The notes beneath the pieces are model-generated. The model was not told the DNA's origin. It saw only the letters and a program-made list of their open reading frames with translations, and searched no databases. 12,572 nucleotides of DNA from Chloroflexota bacterium (GTDB lineage: Bacteria > Chloroflexota > Dormibacteria > Dormibacterales > Dormibacteraceae): assembly GCA_005880175.1 (NCBI GenBank), contig VBJR01000017.1, positions 1 to 12,572 of the forward strand, in the 5' to 3' direction. This document shows, one piece after another, positions 1 through 7,222 of the stretch. Position 1 is the stretch's first letter. Each line of letters begins with the position of its first letter. Both the position numbers and the translations under genes were made by a program.

Positions 1-1331
1 CCCTGGCCGAGGGCGACGCCACCGCCACGGCCACCCTCGCGCTGGCGGGGACCGCCGGACGCTGGCGGACGGTCGACGGCCCGGCCGCGACGTTCGCGGC
101 CGGCGTGCCCGCGTACGTGCCGGTCCGCGACGACGTGGCCGGCGCCCGGTTCGCGCGGCTGACGCTGACCAGCGCCGACGGGACCGCGCCCTGCGTCGGC
201 GAGCTGCGGCTGTTCGGCCGCACGGAAGCCGCCAGCGACATGGCGCTGGGCGGCGACCTGTCGTTCCAGCTGCAGGAGCTGCAGGCCGGCGCCCGGTTCA
301 CCAACCTCGACGGCCGGTCGGGAACTCCCGTCCAGATCCTGCGCGCCAACGGCGCCAACTACGTCCGGCTCCGGCTGTGGAACTCGCCGCCGCCCGGCTA
401 CAGCGACCTCCAGACCGACCTGGTCACGGCGAAGGCCGTGAAGGCGGCAGGGATGAAGCTGCTGCTCGACCTGCACTACTCGGACTTCTGGGCCGACCCC
501 GGCCATCAGATCACGCCGGCGGCCTGGCAGGGCCAGGACCTGCCGGCGCTCGCGGCCACGGTCCAGTCCTTCACCCGCCAGGTGATCGCCGCGTTCGCCG
601 CGCAGGGCACGCCGGTGGACATGGTCTCGGTCGGCAACGAGATCCGCAACGGCATGCTGTGGCCGCTCGGCCAGGTGGACGAGAGCAACCCCGACGCCGG
701 CGCGGCTGGCTACCCCAACCTGGCCACGCTGCTGAGAGCGGGGGTGGCGGGGGCCCGGGCGGGCAACCCGGCCGGCCACCGGCTGCGGATCATGCTCCAC
801 ATCGACCATGGCGGCAACAACTGGGAGAGCCGCCACTTCTTCGACGAGATGGTCGCGCTCGGCGTGCCGTTCGACGCGATCGGGCTCTCCTTCTACACGT
901 TCTGGGACGGCCCGTTCACCGGGCTGCGCGCGAACGTGGACGACCTGGCCACGCGCTATGGCCGGGACGTGTTCATCGCGGAGCTCCAGTACCCGTGGAC
1001 GCTGGCCAACGGGGACACGAACGACAACTTCGTGTGGACGCCCTCACAGCTCCGCGGGGGCTACTCGGCCAGCCCCGGCGGGCAGCTGTCCTTCGTCAGC
1101 GACGCCCTGTCGATCCTGGCCGACGCGCCCGGCGGCCACGGGGGCGGCCTGCTCTACTGGGAGCCCGAGTGGATCCCGGGCGTCGGCTGGGAGCCGGGCG
1201 CCGGCTCGCCCAACGACAACCTGACGCTCTTCGACTTCCAGGGGCACGCGCTGCCCTCGATCGCGAGCTTCCAGGACCCGGTCGCGGCCTGCCTGCGGGC
1301 CGGCTCGGGCCGGCCCTGCGTCGTCAGCTGA
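1..1331 (+). CDS. GH53 arabinogalactan endo-beta-1,4-galactanase, 5' truncated by window edge
   Basis: The family cuts beta-1,4-galactan in arabinogalactan side chains and is usually secreted. The frame is open to the left edge, so the true start and any signal peptide lie outside; a GTG at 105 is internal. The first ~75 codons resemble the end of a beta-sandwich (F5/8 type C or CBM-like) module, ending in a GELRLFG strand. The GH53 barrel begins near base 240 with a GGDLSF strand, followed by YVRLRLW and the family motif DLHYSDFWADPG. The presumed acid/base Glu is in VGNEIRNG (codon 639-641) and the nucleophile Glu in IAELQYPW (codon 981-983). Both catalytic residues and the TIM-barrel order are intact, so the enzyme is probably active. 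It converges on the kinase-like gene with 22 bases between stop codons. Family assignment is secure; the accessory-domain identity is a guess. Confidence 0.92.
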   Translation, partial: LAEGDATATATLALAGTAGRWRTVDGPAATFAAGVPAYVPVRDDVAGARFARLTLTSADGTAPCVGELRLFGRTEAASDMALGGDLSFQLQELQAGARFTNLDGRSGTPVQILRANGANYVRLRLWNSPPPGYSDLQTDLVTAKAVKAAGMKLLLDLHYSDFWADPGHQITPAAWQGQDLPALAATVQSFTRQVIAAFAAQGTPVDMVSVGNEIRNGMLWPLGQVDESNPDAGAAGYPNLATLLRAGVAGARAGNPAGHRLRIMLHIDHGGNNWESRHFFDEMVALGVPFDAIGLSFYTFWDGPFTGLRANVDDLATRYGRDVFIAELQYPWTLANGDTNDNFVWTPSQLRGGYSASPGGQLSFVSDALSILADAPGGHGGGLLYWEPEWIPGVGWEPGAGSPNDNLTLFDFQGHALPSIASFQDPVAACLRAGSGRPCVVS

Positions 1332-1337
1332 ACGTCC

Positions 1338-1372
1338 GGAGCGCGTCGGGGGCTCAGCCGCCGACGCGCTCC
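1338..1372. terminator. Bidirectional hairpin between convergent genes
   Basis: GGAGCGCGTCGG (1338-1349) is perfectly complementary to 1361-1372, giving a 12-bp GC-rich stem with an 11-base loop. It starts seven bases after the GH53 stop and covers the last codons and stop of the kinase-like gene. Its place between two converging genes fits a shared intrinsic terminator. There is no U-tract on either side, which is common in actinomycetes. Confidence 0.65.
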
Positions 1373-2944
1373 ACCGTGAACACGCAGCAGTACGTGCCAG
1401 TGGTGCACCCGCACTCGGTCTCCTCGACCGTCCAGTCGTTGGCCAGGCCGCCCCAGCGCAGGGCGGACTCGAAGGCCGCGACCCAGAAGTGGCAGGCCTT
1501 GGCGGGCTTGTGGCGGCCCAGGGTGAACAGGTTCGCGTAGTGGACGATCCAGAACTGCCGCTTGTCGATCTGCTTCCACGCGTGCAGCGGCTCGCCCCGG
1601 ACCCGGTCCATGCTGTGGTTGAACACGTATAACGCGTCCGCCACCTTGCTCTCCGGCCTGCCCATCATCCGGAACGGCTTCGGCTGCGTGCTCCGCAGCC
1701 AGTCCTCCGTGACGGTCCGGCCGAGCGTGCGCAGGTGCGCGGGGCCGTCCGCGCCGAACACCGTCTCGAACGCGTCGGCCAGCCGGCTGCACTCGTCCGC
1801 GGTGGCCGTCCGCTCGCCGTCGTCGGGCGGGTCCTGGGCCATGTAGCGATGCAGTCCGCCCGCCTCCAGCACCTGCGGCCAGCGGCGCTCGGCGGTCTCC
1901 CGGGCGTGGCGCATCAGGCAGGCGAAGTACGAGTTCAGGATCGGCAGCTCGTGGCTCTCCAGGCGGGGCACGCCCATCCGGTGCAGCATGCTGACGGCCG
2001 AGTCCACCGGGATCGGCGACGGCTGGTGGGCGGCGGGGATGAGCGCCTGCGGGCTCTCCACCACGCCGTTGGTGGGCACCGCCGGGGCCGGCACCTCGCC
2101 GCTCAGCGCCGCGCCGATGCGCTCCAGCACGGGGTCCGTCATCGCCGGCGGCGGGGCGGCCGGCACGTCGACGCTGCGCGGCGGCCGCCGGCTCGCCACC
2201 TCCTCGTCGGGGGTGCCGACGAGCTCCTCGAGCAGCTGCCAGATCGAGTCGTGCCGGTCCTTCGGGTCCTTGGCCAGGGCCCGCATCAGCGCGCCGTCCA
2301 CGCCGGGCGGCAGGCGGCGGTTGCGGGCGGTGGCGGACGGCACCCGGCCGTTCAGCGTGGCCGCCAGCGTCTCGCCGACGCTCGACCCGGTGAACAGGAT
2401 CGACTCGGTCAGGATCTCGAAGATCAGGACGCCGATCGCGTACACGTCCACGCGCCGCGTCGGCTCCTTGCCCTCCACCTGCTCGGGCGCCAGGTACTGC
2501 GGGTAGCTGAGGCTGTAGCCGGGGCTGGTCAGCGCCAGCGGCCCGGTGCGCCGGCTGGCGATCCCGAACTCGGCCAGGTAGGCGCGGCCGGCGGAGTCCA
2601 CCAGGACGTTGTTCGGCTTGATGACGCGGCAGACCAGCCCCAGGTCGTGCGCGCGCTGGAGCGCGTCGGCCAGCTGGCTGACCAACGTGCTCGTCGCGGC
2701 CCACGTCGTACATGGGGAGGATCGCCGGGTGGTCGATGCGCGAGCACAGGCTGGCCTCCCGGCGCAGGCGCTCCACCAGGGATGCCTCGGGCTCCAGCTG
2801 CCGGTCGATGACCTTCAGCGCCCACTGCGATCCCAGGCTGCCCGTGGCCCGGTACACGGCCGTGTGCGTGCCGTGGCCCAGGCACCGGATCAGCTGGTAG
2901 CCACCGACGCTCGAACCGCCGAGCTCCTGGATGTCTAGAGCCAA
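1354..2944 (-). pseudogene. Kinase-like protein with C-terminal V4R-like domain, broken in the kinase hinge
   Basis: The N-lobe starts at a TTG (2944); a TAA five codons upstream leaves no other in-frame start. It has a glycine loop (GHGTHTAVY), the beta-3 Lys in ALKVI and HPAILPMYDVG. After about base 2700 the homology moves to another frame, running from LADALQRAHDLG to the stop at 1354. About 30 residues normally between these blocks (hinge, alpha-D) are absent, so this is a deletion plus frame change, not a one-base slip. The catalytic loop reads CRVIKPNN instead of HRDIKPNN (Val codon 2623-2625 replaces Asp), and DFG is EFG (2569-2571). APEQ and the C-lobe are intact. The last ~200 residues form another domain ending CGCTTGTYCCVF, resembling V4R-type small-molecule sensors; that match is tentative. 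The gene was probably a pseudokinase-sensor before the break. A TTG at 2685 could restart translation but has no clear RBS. Confidence 0.75.
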
Positions 2945-2956
2945 GGTGTCACCCGC

Positions 2957-2985
2957 ACTTTACCGTGGACGGCGGCCCACCGTCA
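2957..2985 (-). promoter_or_regulatory. Candidate promoter of the kinase-like gene
   Basis: On the minus strand TAAAGT (2957-2962) fits a TANNNT -10 box. A TGAC-containing -35-like segment lies about 18 bases further upstream. A GGGTGA sequence just before the TTG start could act as RBS, leaving a very short leader. This is a motif match only. Confidence 0.4.
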
Positions 2986-3018
2986 TGGGTCTCCAAGGCC
3001 CACCGCCCTCCCTTCCAC

Positions 3019-3032
3019 TACACTCGGCCGCG
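3019..3032 (+). promoter_or_regulatory. -10 box giving a probably leaderless gnd transcript
   Basis: TACACT (3019-3024) fits an actinobacterial -10. Transcription 7-8 bases downstream would begin on or next to the GTG start of gnd at 3032. No Shine-Dalgarno precedes that codon, which agrees with leaderless translation. No convincing -35 is visible. Confidence 0.5.
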
Positions 3033-4459
3033 TGACATCGATCCCGTTCGGCGTCTTCGGACTGGCCGTGATGGGCCAGAACCTGGCGCGAAACGTGGCT
3101 TCGCGCGGCGTATCCGTGGCAGTGTACAACCGGACGCCGGCCCGCACCCAGAAGATGCTCGAGCAGCACGGGGCGGAGGGGACGTTCGTCCCGGCCTTCG
3201 ACGTGGCCTCCTTCGTGGCCTCGATCGAGCGGCCGCGCGCCATCCTCATCATGGTGAAGGCCGGCGCGCCGGTGGACGCGGCGATCGCCGAGCTCCGTCC
3301 CCATCTGGCCGGCGGCGACATCGTGATCGACGGCGGCAATTCCTACTTCGCCGACACCCGGCGCCGCGCCGCCGAGCTGGAGGGCGCCGGCCTGCGGTTC
3401 CTCGGCAGCGGCATCTCGGGCGGGGAGGAGGGAGCGCTGCTCGGCCCCAGCCTGATGCCCGGCGGGACGCGCGAGGCGTACAGCCACGTGTCGCGCCTCT
3501 TCACGACGATCGCGGCGCAGGTGGACGGCGAACCGTGCTGCGCGTACATGGGCCCGGACGGCGCCGGCCACTACGTGAAGATGGTCCACAACGGCATCGA
3601 GTACGCCGACATCCAGCTCATCGCCGAGGCGTACGACTTCCTGGGCCAGACGCTGGGCCTGGGCGCGCCGGAGCAGGCCGCCATCTTCCGCGAGTGGAAC
3701 CAGGGCGACCTGGACTCGTACCTGATCCAGATCACGGCCGAGGTGCTGGGCAAGCGCGACGCGGCCACGGGCCGGCCGCTGGTGGACGTCATCCTGGACG
3801 AGGCCGAGCAGAAGGGCACCGGCAAGTGGACGTCGCAGGAGGCGCTGGAGCTCGGGGTGCCGGTCACGGCCATCACCGAGGCGGTGTTCGCCCGCATGCT
3901 GTCGGCGCAGAAGGCGCGGCGCCTGGCGGCGTCCGCCGTGCTGTCCGGTCCGAGCGGCCGGGCCCGGGACGGGGAGGGGCTGGTCGACGCGGTCCGCGAC
4001 GCGCTGTACGCGTCCAAGGTGGTCGCGTACGCGCAGGGCTTCGAGCAGCTGGCGGCGGCGTCGGCCCAGTACGGCTGGGACCTGGACTTCGGCACGATCG
4101 CGACGATCTGGCGCGGCGGGTGCATCATCCGGGCGCGCTTCCTGAACCGGATCAAGGACGCGTACGCGGAGCGGCCGGAGCTGCCGGGCCTGCTGCTGGC
4201 GCCGTACTTCCGGGACGCGGTGGCAGGCGCGCAGGACGCGTGGCGGCGGGTGGTCCGGACGGCGGTCGAGCTGGGCGTGCCGGCGCCGGCGTTCTCGTCG
4301 GCGCTCGCGTACTACGACGGCTACCGGCGCGAGCGCACGCCGGCCAACCTGATCCAGGGCCTGCGCGACTACTTCGGCGCGCACACGTACCGGCGCCTGG
4401 ACCGGGAGGGCAGCTACCACACCCGCTGGGCGCAGGACGGTGAGGAGGTCGAGGCGTAG
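3032..4459 (+). CDS. gnd: 6-phosphogluconate dehydrogenase, decarboxylating
   Basis: This cytosolic enzyme of the oxidative pentose phosphate pathway converts 6-phosphogluconate to ribulose 5-phosphate and CO2 while reducing NADP. The protein is 475 aa, the usual length of the long, dimeric form. The Rossmann fold opens with GLAVMG (residues 10-15), and NRT at 33-35 lies where NADP specificity is set. IDGGNSYFADT (99-109) and GISGGEEGALLGPSLMPGG form the family signature. Catalytic Lys183 (HYVKMVHNG) and Glu190 (GIEY) fall at the positions known in characterised enzymes. The C-terminal tail that reaches into the partner subunit is present (YYDGYRRERTPANLIQ, then GSYHTRW). The GTG start at 3032 places the glycine motif correctly. 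It is divergent from the kinase-like gene and ends 32 bases before tRNA-Ser. Nothing looks damaged. Confidence 0.97.
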   Translation: MTSIPFGVFGLAVMGQNLARNVASRGVSVAVYNRTPARTQKMLEQHGAEGTFVPAFDVASFVASIERPRAILIMVKAGAPVDAAIAELRPHLAGGDIVIDGGNSYFADTRRRAAELEGAGLRFLGSGISGGEEGALLGPSLMPGGTREAYSHVSRLFTTIAAQVDGEPCCAYMGPDGAGHYVKMVHNGIEYADIQLIAEAYDFLGQTLGLGAPEQAAIFREWNQGDLDSYLIQITAEVLGKRDAATGRPLVDVILDEAEQKGTGKWTSQEALELGVPVTAITEAVFARMLSAQKARRLAASAVLSGPSGRARDGEGLVDAVRDALYASKVVAYAQGFEQLAAASAQYGWDLDFGTIATIWRGGCIIRARFLNRIKDAYAERPELPGLLLAPYFRDAVAGAQDAWRRVVRTAVELGVPAPAFSSALAYYDGYRRERTPANLIQGLRDYFGAHTYRRLDREGSYHTRWAQDGEEVEA

Positions 4460-4471
4460 GGCGTCCGGCGG

Positions 4472-4477
4472 TAGACT
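4472..4477 (+). promoter_or_regulatory. Candidate -10 box of tRNA-Ser
   Basis: TAGACT lies 15 bases before the mature tRNA 5' end and fits a -10 box. The same hexamer precedes the HTH-Nudix gene. No clear -35 is visible, and read-through from gnd would also be possible. Confidence 0.45.
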
Positions 4478-4491
4478 CTGCTCGCGCGGAC

Positions 4492-4583
4492 GGAGAGGTC
4501 GCCTAGTCCGGTCGAGGGCGCGGCACTGGAAATGCCGTACAGGGGCAACCCTGTCGTGGGTTCGAATCCCACCCTCTCCGCCA
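4492..4583 (+). tRNA. tRNA-Ser(GGA), CCA encoded; integration site of the element
   Basis: The acceptor stem GGAGAGG (4492-4498) pairs with CCTCTCC (4573-4579), followed by discriminator G and an encoded CCA. The anticodon stem CGGCA/TGCCG encloses CTGGAAA, giving anticodon GGA (4528-4530), which reads UCC and UCU. A long variable arm (ACAGGGGCAACCCTGT) marks a class II tRNA and supports Ser. The T arm is GTGGG-TTCGAAT-CCCAC. The gene is complete because integration restored its 3' end; the displaced end is the attR copy at 8361-8382. Confidence 0.97.
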
Positions 4584-4584
4584 G
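4563..4584 (+). repeat. attL core (tRNA-Ser 3' end)
   Basis: The core begins CGAATCCC inside the T arm and ends CCGCCAG just after the tRNA CCA. It is identical to 8361-8382. Weaker identity (27 of 29) continues leftward from 4556, showing that the donor att site mimicked the T stem. Confidence 0.88.
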
Positions 4585-4596
4585 GTTCGCCGAGCG

Positions 4597-6000
4597 TCAA
4601 CTTGACACGGCACCTGACACGTTCCCCGCGAGTCCCCCGCCCAAGTCATCCAAGAGCGGACCATCGATGATCCGGGTCAGCGCCTCGACTGCGACCCGCC
4701 GCATGGCTGGCGTCAGATCGATGTACCGGCGCCCGGTGACGCTCCGACTCGTGTGACCGAGCCGACGTTCGATGACGAACGTCGGGACGCGCGCCTCTTC
4801 GAGCAGCGTGGCGTTCGTCCGCCTCAAGCCGTGGAAGCCGATCCGGGGCACACCCGCAGCATGACACAGCGCGTCAAACCGCTTCGCCTCCGTCTTGTAG
4901 CTGTACGGCCGTCCGTCCCGCTGCGCGAACACCAGGCCGACATTCTGACCTCCGCGCACAAACCGCTGCGACTCCCGCAGCTCGCGTAGGGCGCAAGCCG
5001 TGCCCGAATCAACATCGACATCCCGCACCGAGTCCGGGGTCTTCAACTCTTCGCTGAAGCTGACGTGCTCTGGCTTCACCCGGCGGGCGGAACGTCGCGG
5101 GCCGCTGCCCGCCACCTGACCGGGGTTCGCCAGCGCCAACGCCCGCTCCTGGTCCGCCGCCGTCCACGCCTGCCGGTAGCTCAGGACCCGGCAATCCGCA
5201 CCCACGCCGCCATCCCACGCCAGACCGAGGTGTTCGCTGACCCGAGCACCCGTGGCGAACAGCGAGCGATAGAAGGCGTACAGGCGGATGTCCCCGCGCA
5301 CGCGCGACGAGTCTAGGAACCGTTGCAGGTGCGCTTGCGTCCACAGCGGCCCGACCCCACTGGACACCTTCCGCACCAGCGCGTCACGCCGGCGGCCCGG
5401 CCTCGCTGCCGCTACGTTGGCCGGGACCAGCGGCGGGTCGCGGTCCAGCGCTGCGCCGAGCGCGGCCCGGAGCGCGATGACCGTGCTGTTGATCGTGGTC
5501 CGCGCGTAGCCGCCCGGCTTACCGTCCTCACGCACGCCCGGCGTGGCCATCCAGGCGACCAGCGTCTCTACGTGCCCCCTGGACAGCCGAGATAGCGGCA
5601 CGTCTGCGACCGGAGACCGCACGATACGACCCACCGCCCGCCGGTAGCCGTAGACCGTGTTGGGATCGACACCGCCGCACCCCTCGTCAAGCCAGGTCGT
5701 CAGCCACCGCCGCAGCGTCACCTTCGAGCGATCCAGCGGCCCGACGCCGACCAGCTCAGCCGCCGCCCGAACGGCATCCGCCTTGGTCGCCAGCCGCCGT
5801 CCGCTGCCGTCTGTGTGGCGCCGCACCTGTCGCCGTTGTCCGCCCGGCGCCGTCAGCTCAACCCGGAACTCCCAGCACGTACTCTCGCGGTGGCCCGCCA
5901 CGGAGCAACGGCCGCGCTGCCGCTCGACGTCCGTCAACGGCCGGTTGCACGCTGCGCAGTACGGCCGGTATCTCGGCTCACGCGGTCGCGCGCTTGGCAC
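4597..6000 (-). CDS. int: Tyrosine site-specific integrase of the tRNA-Ser element
   Basis: This phage-type integrase should recombine attP with the tRNA-Ser 3' end. It is 467 aa and complete. The catalytic set is Arg253 (ATGARVSEHLGL), Lys320 (ELKTPDS), His390 and Arg393 (HGLRRTNATLL), His416 (RLGHTSRS) and the nucleophile Tyr426 (RRYIDL). An N-terminal Cys/His cluster (C15-x2-C18, C32, H37, C42) looks like a small zinc ribbon ahead of an arm-binding region (about 43-83); the SAM-like core-binding domain covers about 90-205. The GTG start at 6000 overlaps the upstream xis-like gene by 23 bases, suggesting translational coupling. The 3' end runs into the left arm repeats, which encode the tail NVSGAVSS, so binding sites and coding sequence share DNA. 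No key residue is missing. Confidence 0.95.
   Translation of the reverse strand: MPSARPREPRYRPYCAACNRPLTDVERQRGRCSVAGHRESTCWEFRVELTAPGGQRRQVRRHTDGSGRRLATKADAVRAAAELVGVGPLDRSKVTLRRWLTTWLDEGCGGVDPNTVYGYRRAVGRIVRSPVADVPLSRLSRGHVETLVAWMATPGVREDGKPGGYARTTINSTVIALRAALGAALDRDPPLVPANVAAARPGRRRDALVRKVSSGVGPLWTQAHLQRFLDSSRVRGDIRLYAFYRSLFATGARVSEHLGLAWDGGVGADCRVLSYRQAWTAADQERALALANPGQVAGSGPRRSARRVKPEHVSFSEELKTPDSVRDVDVDSGTACALRELRESQRFVRGGQNVGLVFAQRDGRPYSYKTEAKRFDALCHAAGVPRIGFHGLRRTNATLLEEARVPTFVIERRLGHTSRSVTGRRYIDLTPAMRRVAVEALTRIIDGPLLDDLGGGLAGNVSGAVSS
4601..4621 (+). repeat. Left arm-type integrase sites (two direct repeats)
   Basis: CTTGACACG (4601-4609) and CCTGACACG (4613-4621) are direct repeats 12 bases apart, 17 bases inside the attL core. 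The 18 bases 4604-4621 are identical to 8246-8263 near attR, and both blocks continue with TTCCCC. Repeats on both sides of a core at this distance are typical arm sites of tyrosine integrases. They overlap the last codons of the integrase. Confidence 0.65.
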
Positions 6001-6208
6001 CTGTCGTCCGCTCCCGCAACCACTCCGTCAGCTCAGCCTTGGGGACCCTGACCGACGCCTCGCTGACCCGCGTGCAGGGCAGCTCGCCGGACTCGATCAT
6101 CCGGTAGACCTCGCTCCGCGACAGGCCCAGCAGCGCGGCCACGTCCCGCACACGCGCGTACTCCGGCAGATCAGCCAGCCTCATCCGCTGCCCCATCATC
6201 CCGGCCAC
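5978..6208 (-). CDS. Small HTH protein, putative excisionase (Xis)
   Basis: The 76-aa protein has one MerR/Xis-type winged helix: VRDVAALLGLSRSEVYRMI is the helix-turn-helix and the following strands (LPCTRV, VRVPKAEL) form the wing. Size, fold and position directly upstream of int fit a recombination directionality factor, which bends att DNA and favours excision. Recruitment as a transcriptional regulator is also possible. The start is uncertain: GTG at 6208 gives the listed length, ATG codons at 6199 and 6184 would shorten it by 3 or 8 residues, and none has a strong RBS. The 6184 start would leave only a 14-base overlap with the upstream HTH gene. It overlaps int by 23 bases, so the two are co-transcribed. 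Confidence 0.82.
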   Translation of the reverse strand: MAGMMGQRMRLADLPEYARVRDVAALLGLSRSEVYRMIESGELPCTRVSEASVRVPKAELTEWLRERTTGAKRATA

Positions 6209-6392
6209 CCGTCAGGACCCGGAGCAGACGACCCGGAGCGAACCAGCCCCGAATCTCGCTCTCACGCTGCTTCCGATCGAGCCATGCGACGAGCTCGCCC
6301 CGCCGCACCAGCCGGTACACCGTGGACGGACTCACCGCGAGCATGTCCGCGACGTGCGGGACGCGGAACACGACGACCGGCGGTTGCCTCAA
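6171..6392 (-). CDS. Second small HTH DNA-binding protein
   Basis: The 73-aa protein carries an HTH of the same class (FRVPHVADMLAVSPSTVYRLV) followed by a longer, charged wing (WLDRKQRESEIRGWF). The chosen start is TTG at 6392. It is preceded by GGAGGTGA, a full match to the 16S anti-Shine-Dalgarno, at 7 bases' spacing. The frame runs further upstream through the palindrome CGTTTAAACG, but that part is low-complexity Arg-rich and has no comparable RBS. It overlaps the next HTH gene by up to 38 bases. Two paralogous HTH proteins in a row suggest a regulator plus an excisionase; which is which cannot be told. A gene finder that ignores TTG starts may miss it. Confidence 0.72.
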   Translation of the reverse strand: MRQPPVVVFRVPHVADMLAVSPSTVYRLVRRGELVAWLDRKQRESEIRGWFAPGRLLRVLTGGRDDGAADEAG

Positions 6393-6408
6393 GCCCCCAT
6401 CACCTCCC

Positions 6409-6418
6409 CGTTTAAACG
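6409..6418. repeat. CGTTTAAACG palindrome, copy 1
   Basis: This perfect 10-bp palindrome with an AT-only centre sits directly upstream of the RBS of the second HTH gene and overlaps the TAA stop of the 107-aa gene. The same 10 bases recur at 8158-8167 near attR. It may be a regulator binding site. Confidence 0.4.
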
Positions 6419-6735
6419 GTGTCCGGCATGGGCGCCGCCATGCGCTCCACCGCCTCCGCCATCTCCGCCCGCGCCCACTCGATCTCACCGGGACCAGGAC
6501 GATAGTCCTCGTGGACGAGGTCCCCGCACGAGTGCAGGTAGAGCAGCAGCGCTGCCTCCGCCGCCACCTCATGCTCCGTCCGCCGCCGCCGCTCCCGCCG
6601 CTCGACTTCCGACGACCGCTCCAGCGCGGCGAACTGCGCCGCCGTCTGCGCCGCGAGCAGTGAGGACGTCATCGGCCGCCACGAGCGAACGACCTCCGCG
6701 CGAGCCACCGCATCGGACTTGACCATCGTTGCCAC
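6412..6735 (-). CDS. Uncharacterised 107-aa charged helical protein
   Basis: I do not recognise a family. The start is GTG at 6735, preceded by GGAGGTG at five bases' spacing, and the codon pattern from there is strongly G/C at third positions. A long helix (about 25-70) contains an Arg/Glu-rich stretch, ERRERRRRTEHEVAAEAA, that could be a coiled coil or nucleic-acid contact. It is followed by LLLYLHSCGDLVHEDYRPG and a second helix, EIEWARAEMAEAVERM. There is no signal peptide or membrane segment. The frame stays open upstream to an ATG at 7164, preceded by an extended -10 (TGGTACACT), which would give 250 aa; third-position GC falls to about 55% over the hairpin region just before 6735, so the short form is preferred. 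It leads the int operon and stops 19 bases before the HTH gene at 6392. It could be a regulator or a replication/maintenance accessory. Confidence 0.65.
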   Translation of the reverse strand: MATMVKSDAVARAEVVRSWRPMTSSLLAAQTAAQFAALERSSEVERRERRRRTEHEVAAEAALLLYLHSCGDLVHEDYRPGPGEIEWARAEMAEAVERMAAPMPDTV

Positions 6736-6757
6736 ATCCACACCTCCCGCTGCACCT

Positions 6758-6786
6758 GTAGGGTGCTGTGTTACGCGCTCGCACCC
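6758..6786. repeat. Hairpin/iteron copy 1
   Basis: GTA precedes GGGTGC (6761-6766), which pairs with GCACCC (6781-6786) around the 14-base loop TGTGTTACGCGCTC. The loop is the same as in copy 2 except for one base, while the stem differs at both strands in a compensating way. It lies just upstream of the RBS of the 107-aa gene. Confidence 0.6.
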
Positions 6787-6825
6787 GCCAGCCTCACGCC
6801 CGTTCGCCGATACCTCTATAGGACA

Positions 6826-6859
6826 CGTAGGGCACTGTGTTACGCGCCCGTGCCCTACG
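6826..6859. repeat. Hairpin/iteron copy 2
   Basis: CGTAGGGCAC (6826-6835) pairs perfectly with 6850-6859 around the 14-base loop TGTGTTACGCGCCC. It is offset from copy 1 by 69 bases in the same orientation. The TG/CA stem pairs of copy 1 are CA/TG here, so pairing is kept while sequence changes. Confidence 0.65.
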
Positions 6860-7161
6860 CTGGGCGCCACGTTGACGACCATCGCCGAGTCGGGGGAACG
6901 CCCGTCCCGGTCCACTCCCGTCAACCCGGCATTGACGCTCAACGGCCGATCAGTGAGCGATGCGTCCTTCGGTCCGTCCTTGTGGATCGGGAGCGACATC
7001 GAGCGAGCGAGAGCGGGTTCCTGTCTTCGCCCCACCCGCTCGCCGGATTCGTCCGACCACCGATCGGCCCAAGACGTCTCGACACTGACGGCATCGATCG
7101 ACACCGGGACGGGCGGACCATCCGCCGTATCCCATCCGTCGCCCGTCGCCTCGAACCGTCT

Positions 7162-7181
7162 CATCGTGCCTCTCAGTGTAC
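7162..7181 (-). promoter_or_regulatory. Candidate extended -10 promoter of the leftward operon
   Basis: On the minus strand TGGTACACT fits an extended -10. It is followed ten bases later by ATG (7164), with GAGAGG between. No -35 is evident, as expected for an extended -10. It faces away from the HTH-Nudix promoter 40-50 bases to the right, so this is the element's divergent control region. Confidence 0.45.
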
Positions 7182-7222
7182 CACAGATAGAGACGCCGCG
7201 CAACACCGTGAGACACTTTGTG

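Larger units (their letters stand above)
6736..7164 (-). other. Possible N-terminal extension or long leader of the 107-aa gene
   Basis: The frame of the 107-aa gene is open throughout, starting at an ATG (7164) behind GAGAGG. Third-position GC is roughly 78% over 6861-7164 but about 55% over 6736-6860. The encoded sequence is hydrophilic and shows no recognisable domain. Two readings remain: a 250-aa protein, or an operon leader carrying the two hairpins. No other convincing gene lies here on either strand. Confidence 0.4.

Noticed and set aside
2640..2720. Programmed frameshift in the kinase-like gene
   Set aside because: The hinge block is missing as well as the frame, and no slippery sequence or following structure is evident.
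2960..4600. Long frames on both strands over gnd
   Set aside because: They are shadows of gnd, whose protein matches the family along its full length.
6171..6572. 133-codon version of the second HTH gene
   Set aside because: Its upstream part is Arg-rich sequence antisense-like to the 107-aa frame and lacks an RBS, while the TTG at 6392 has a full anti-Shine-Dalgarno match.
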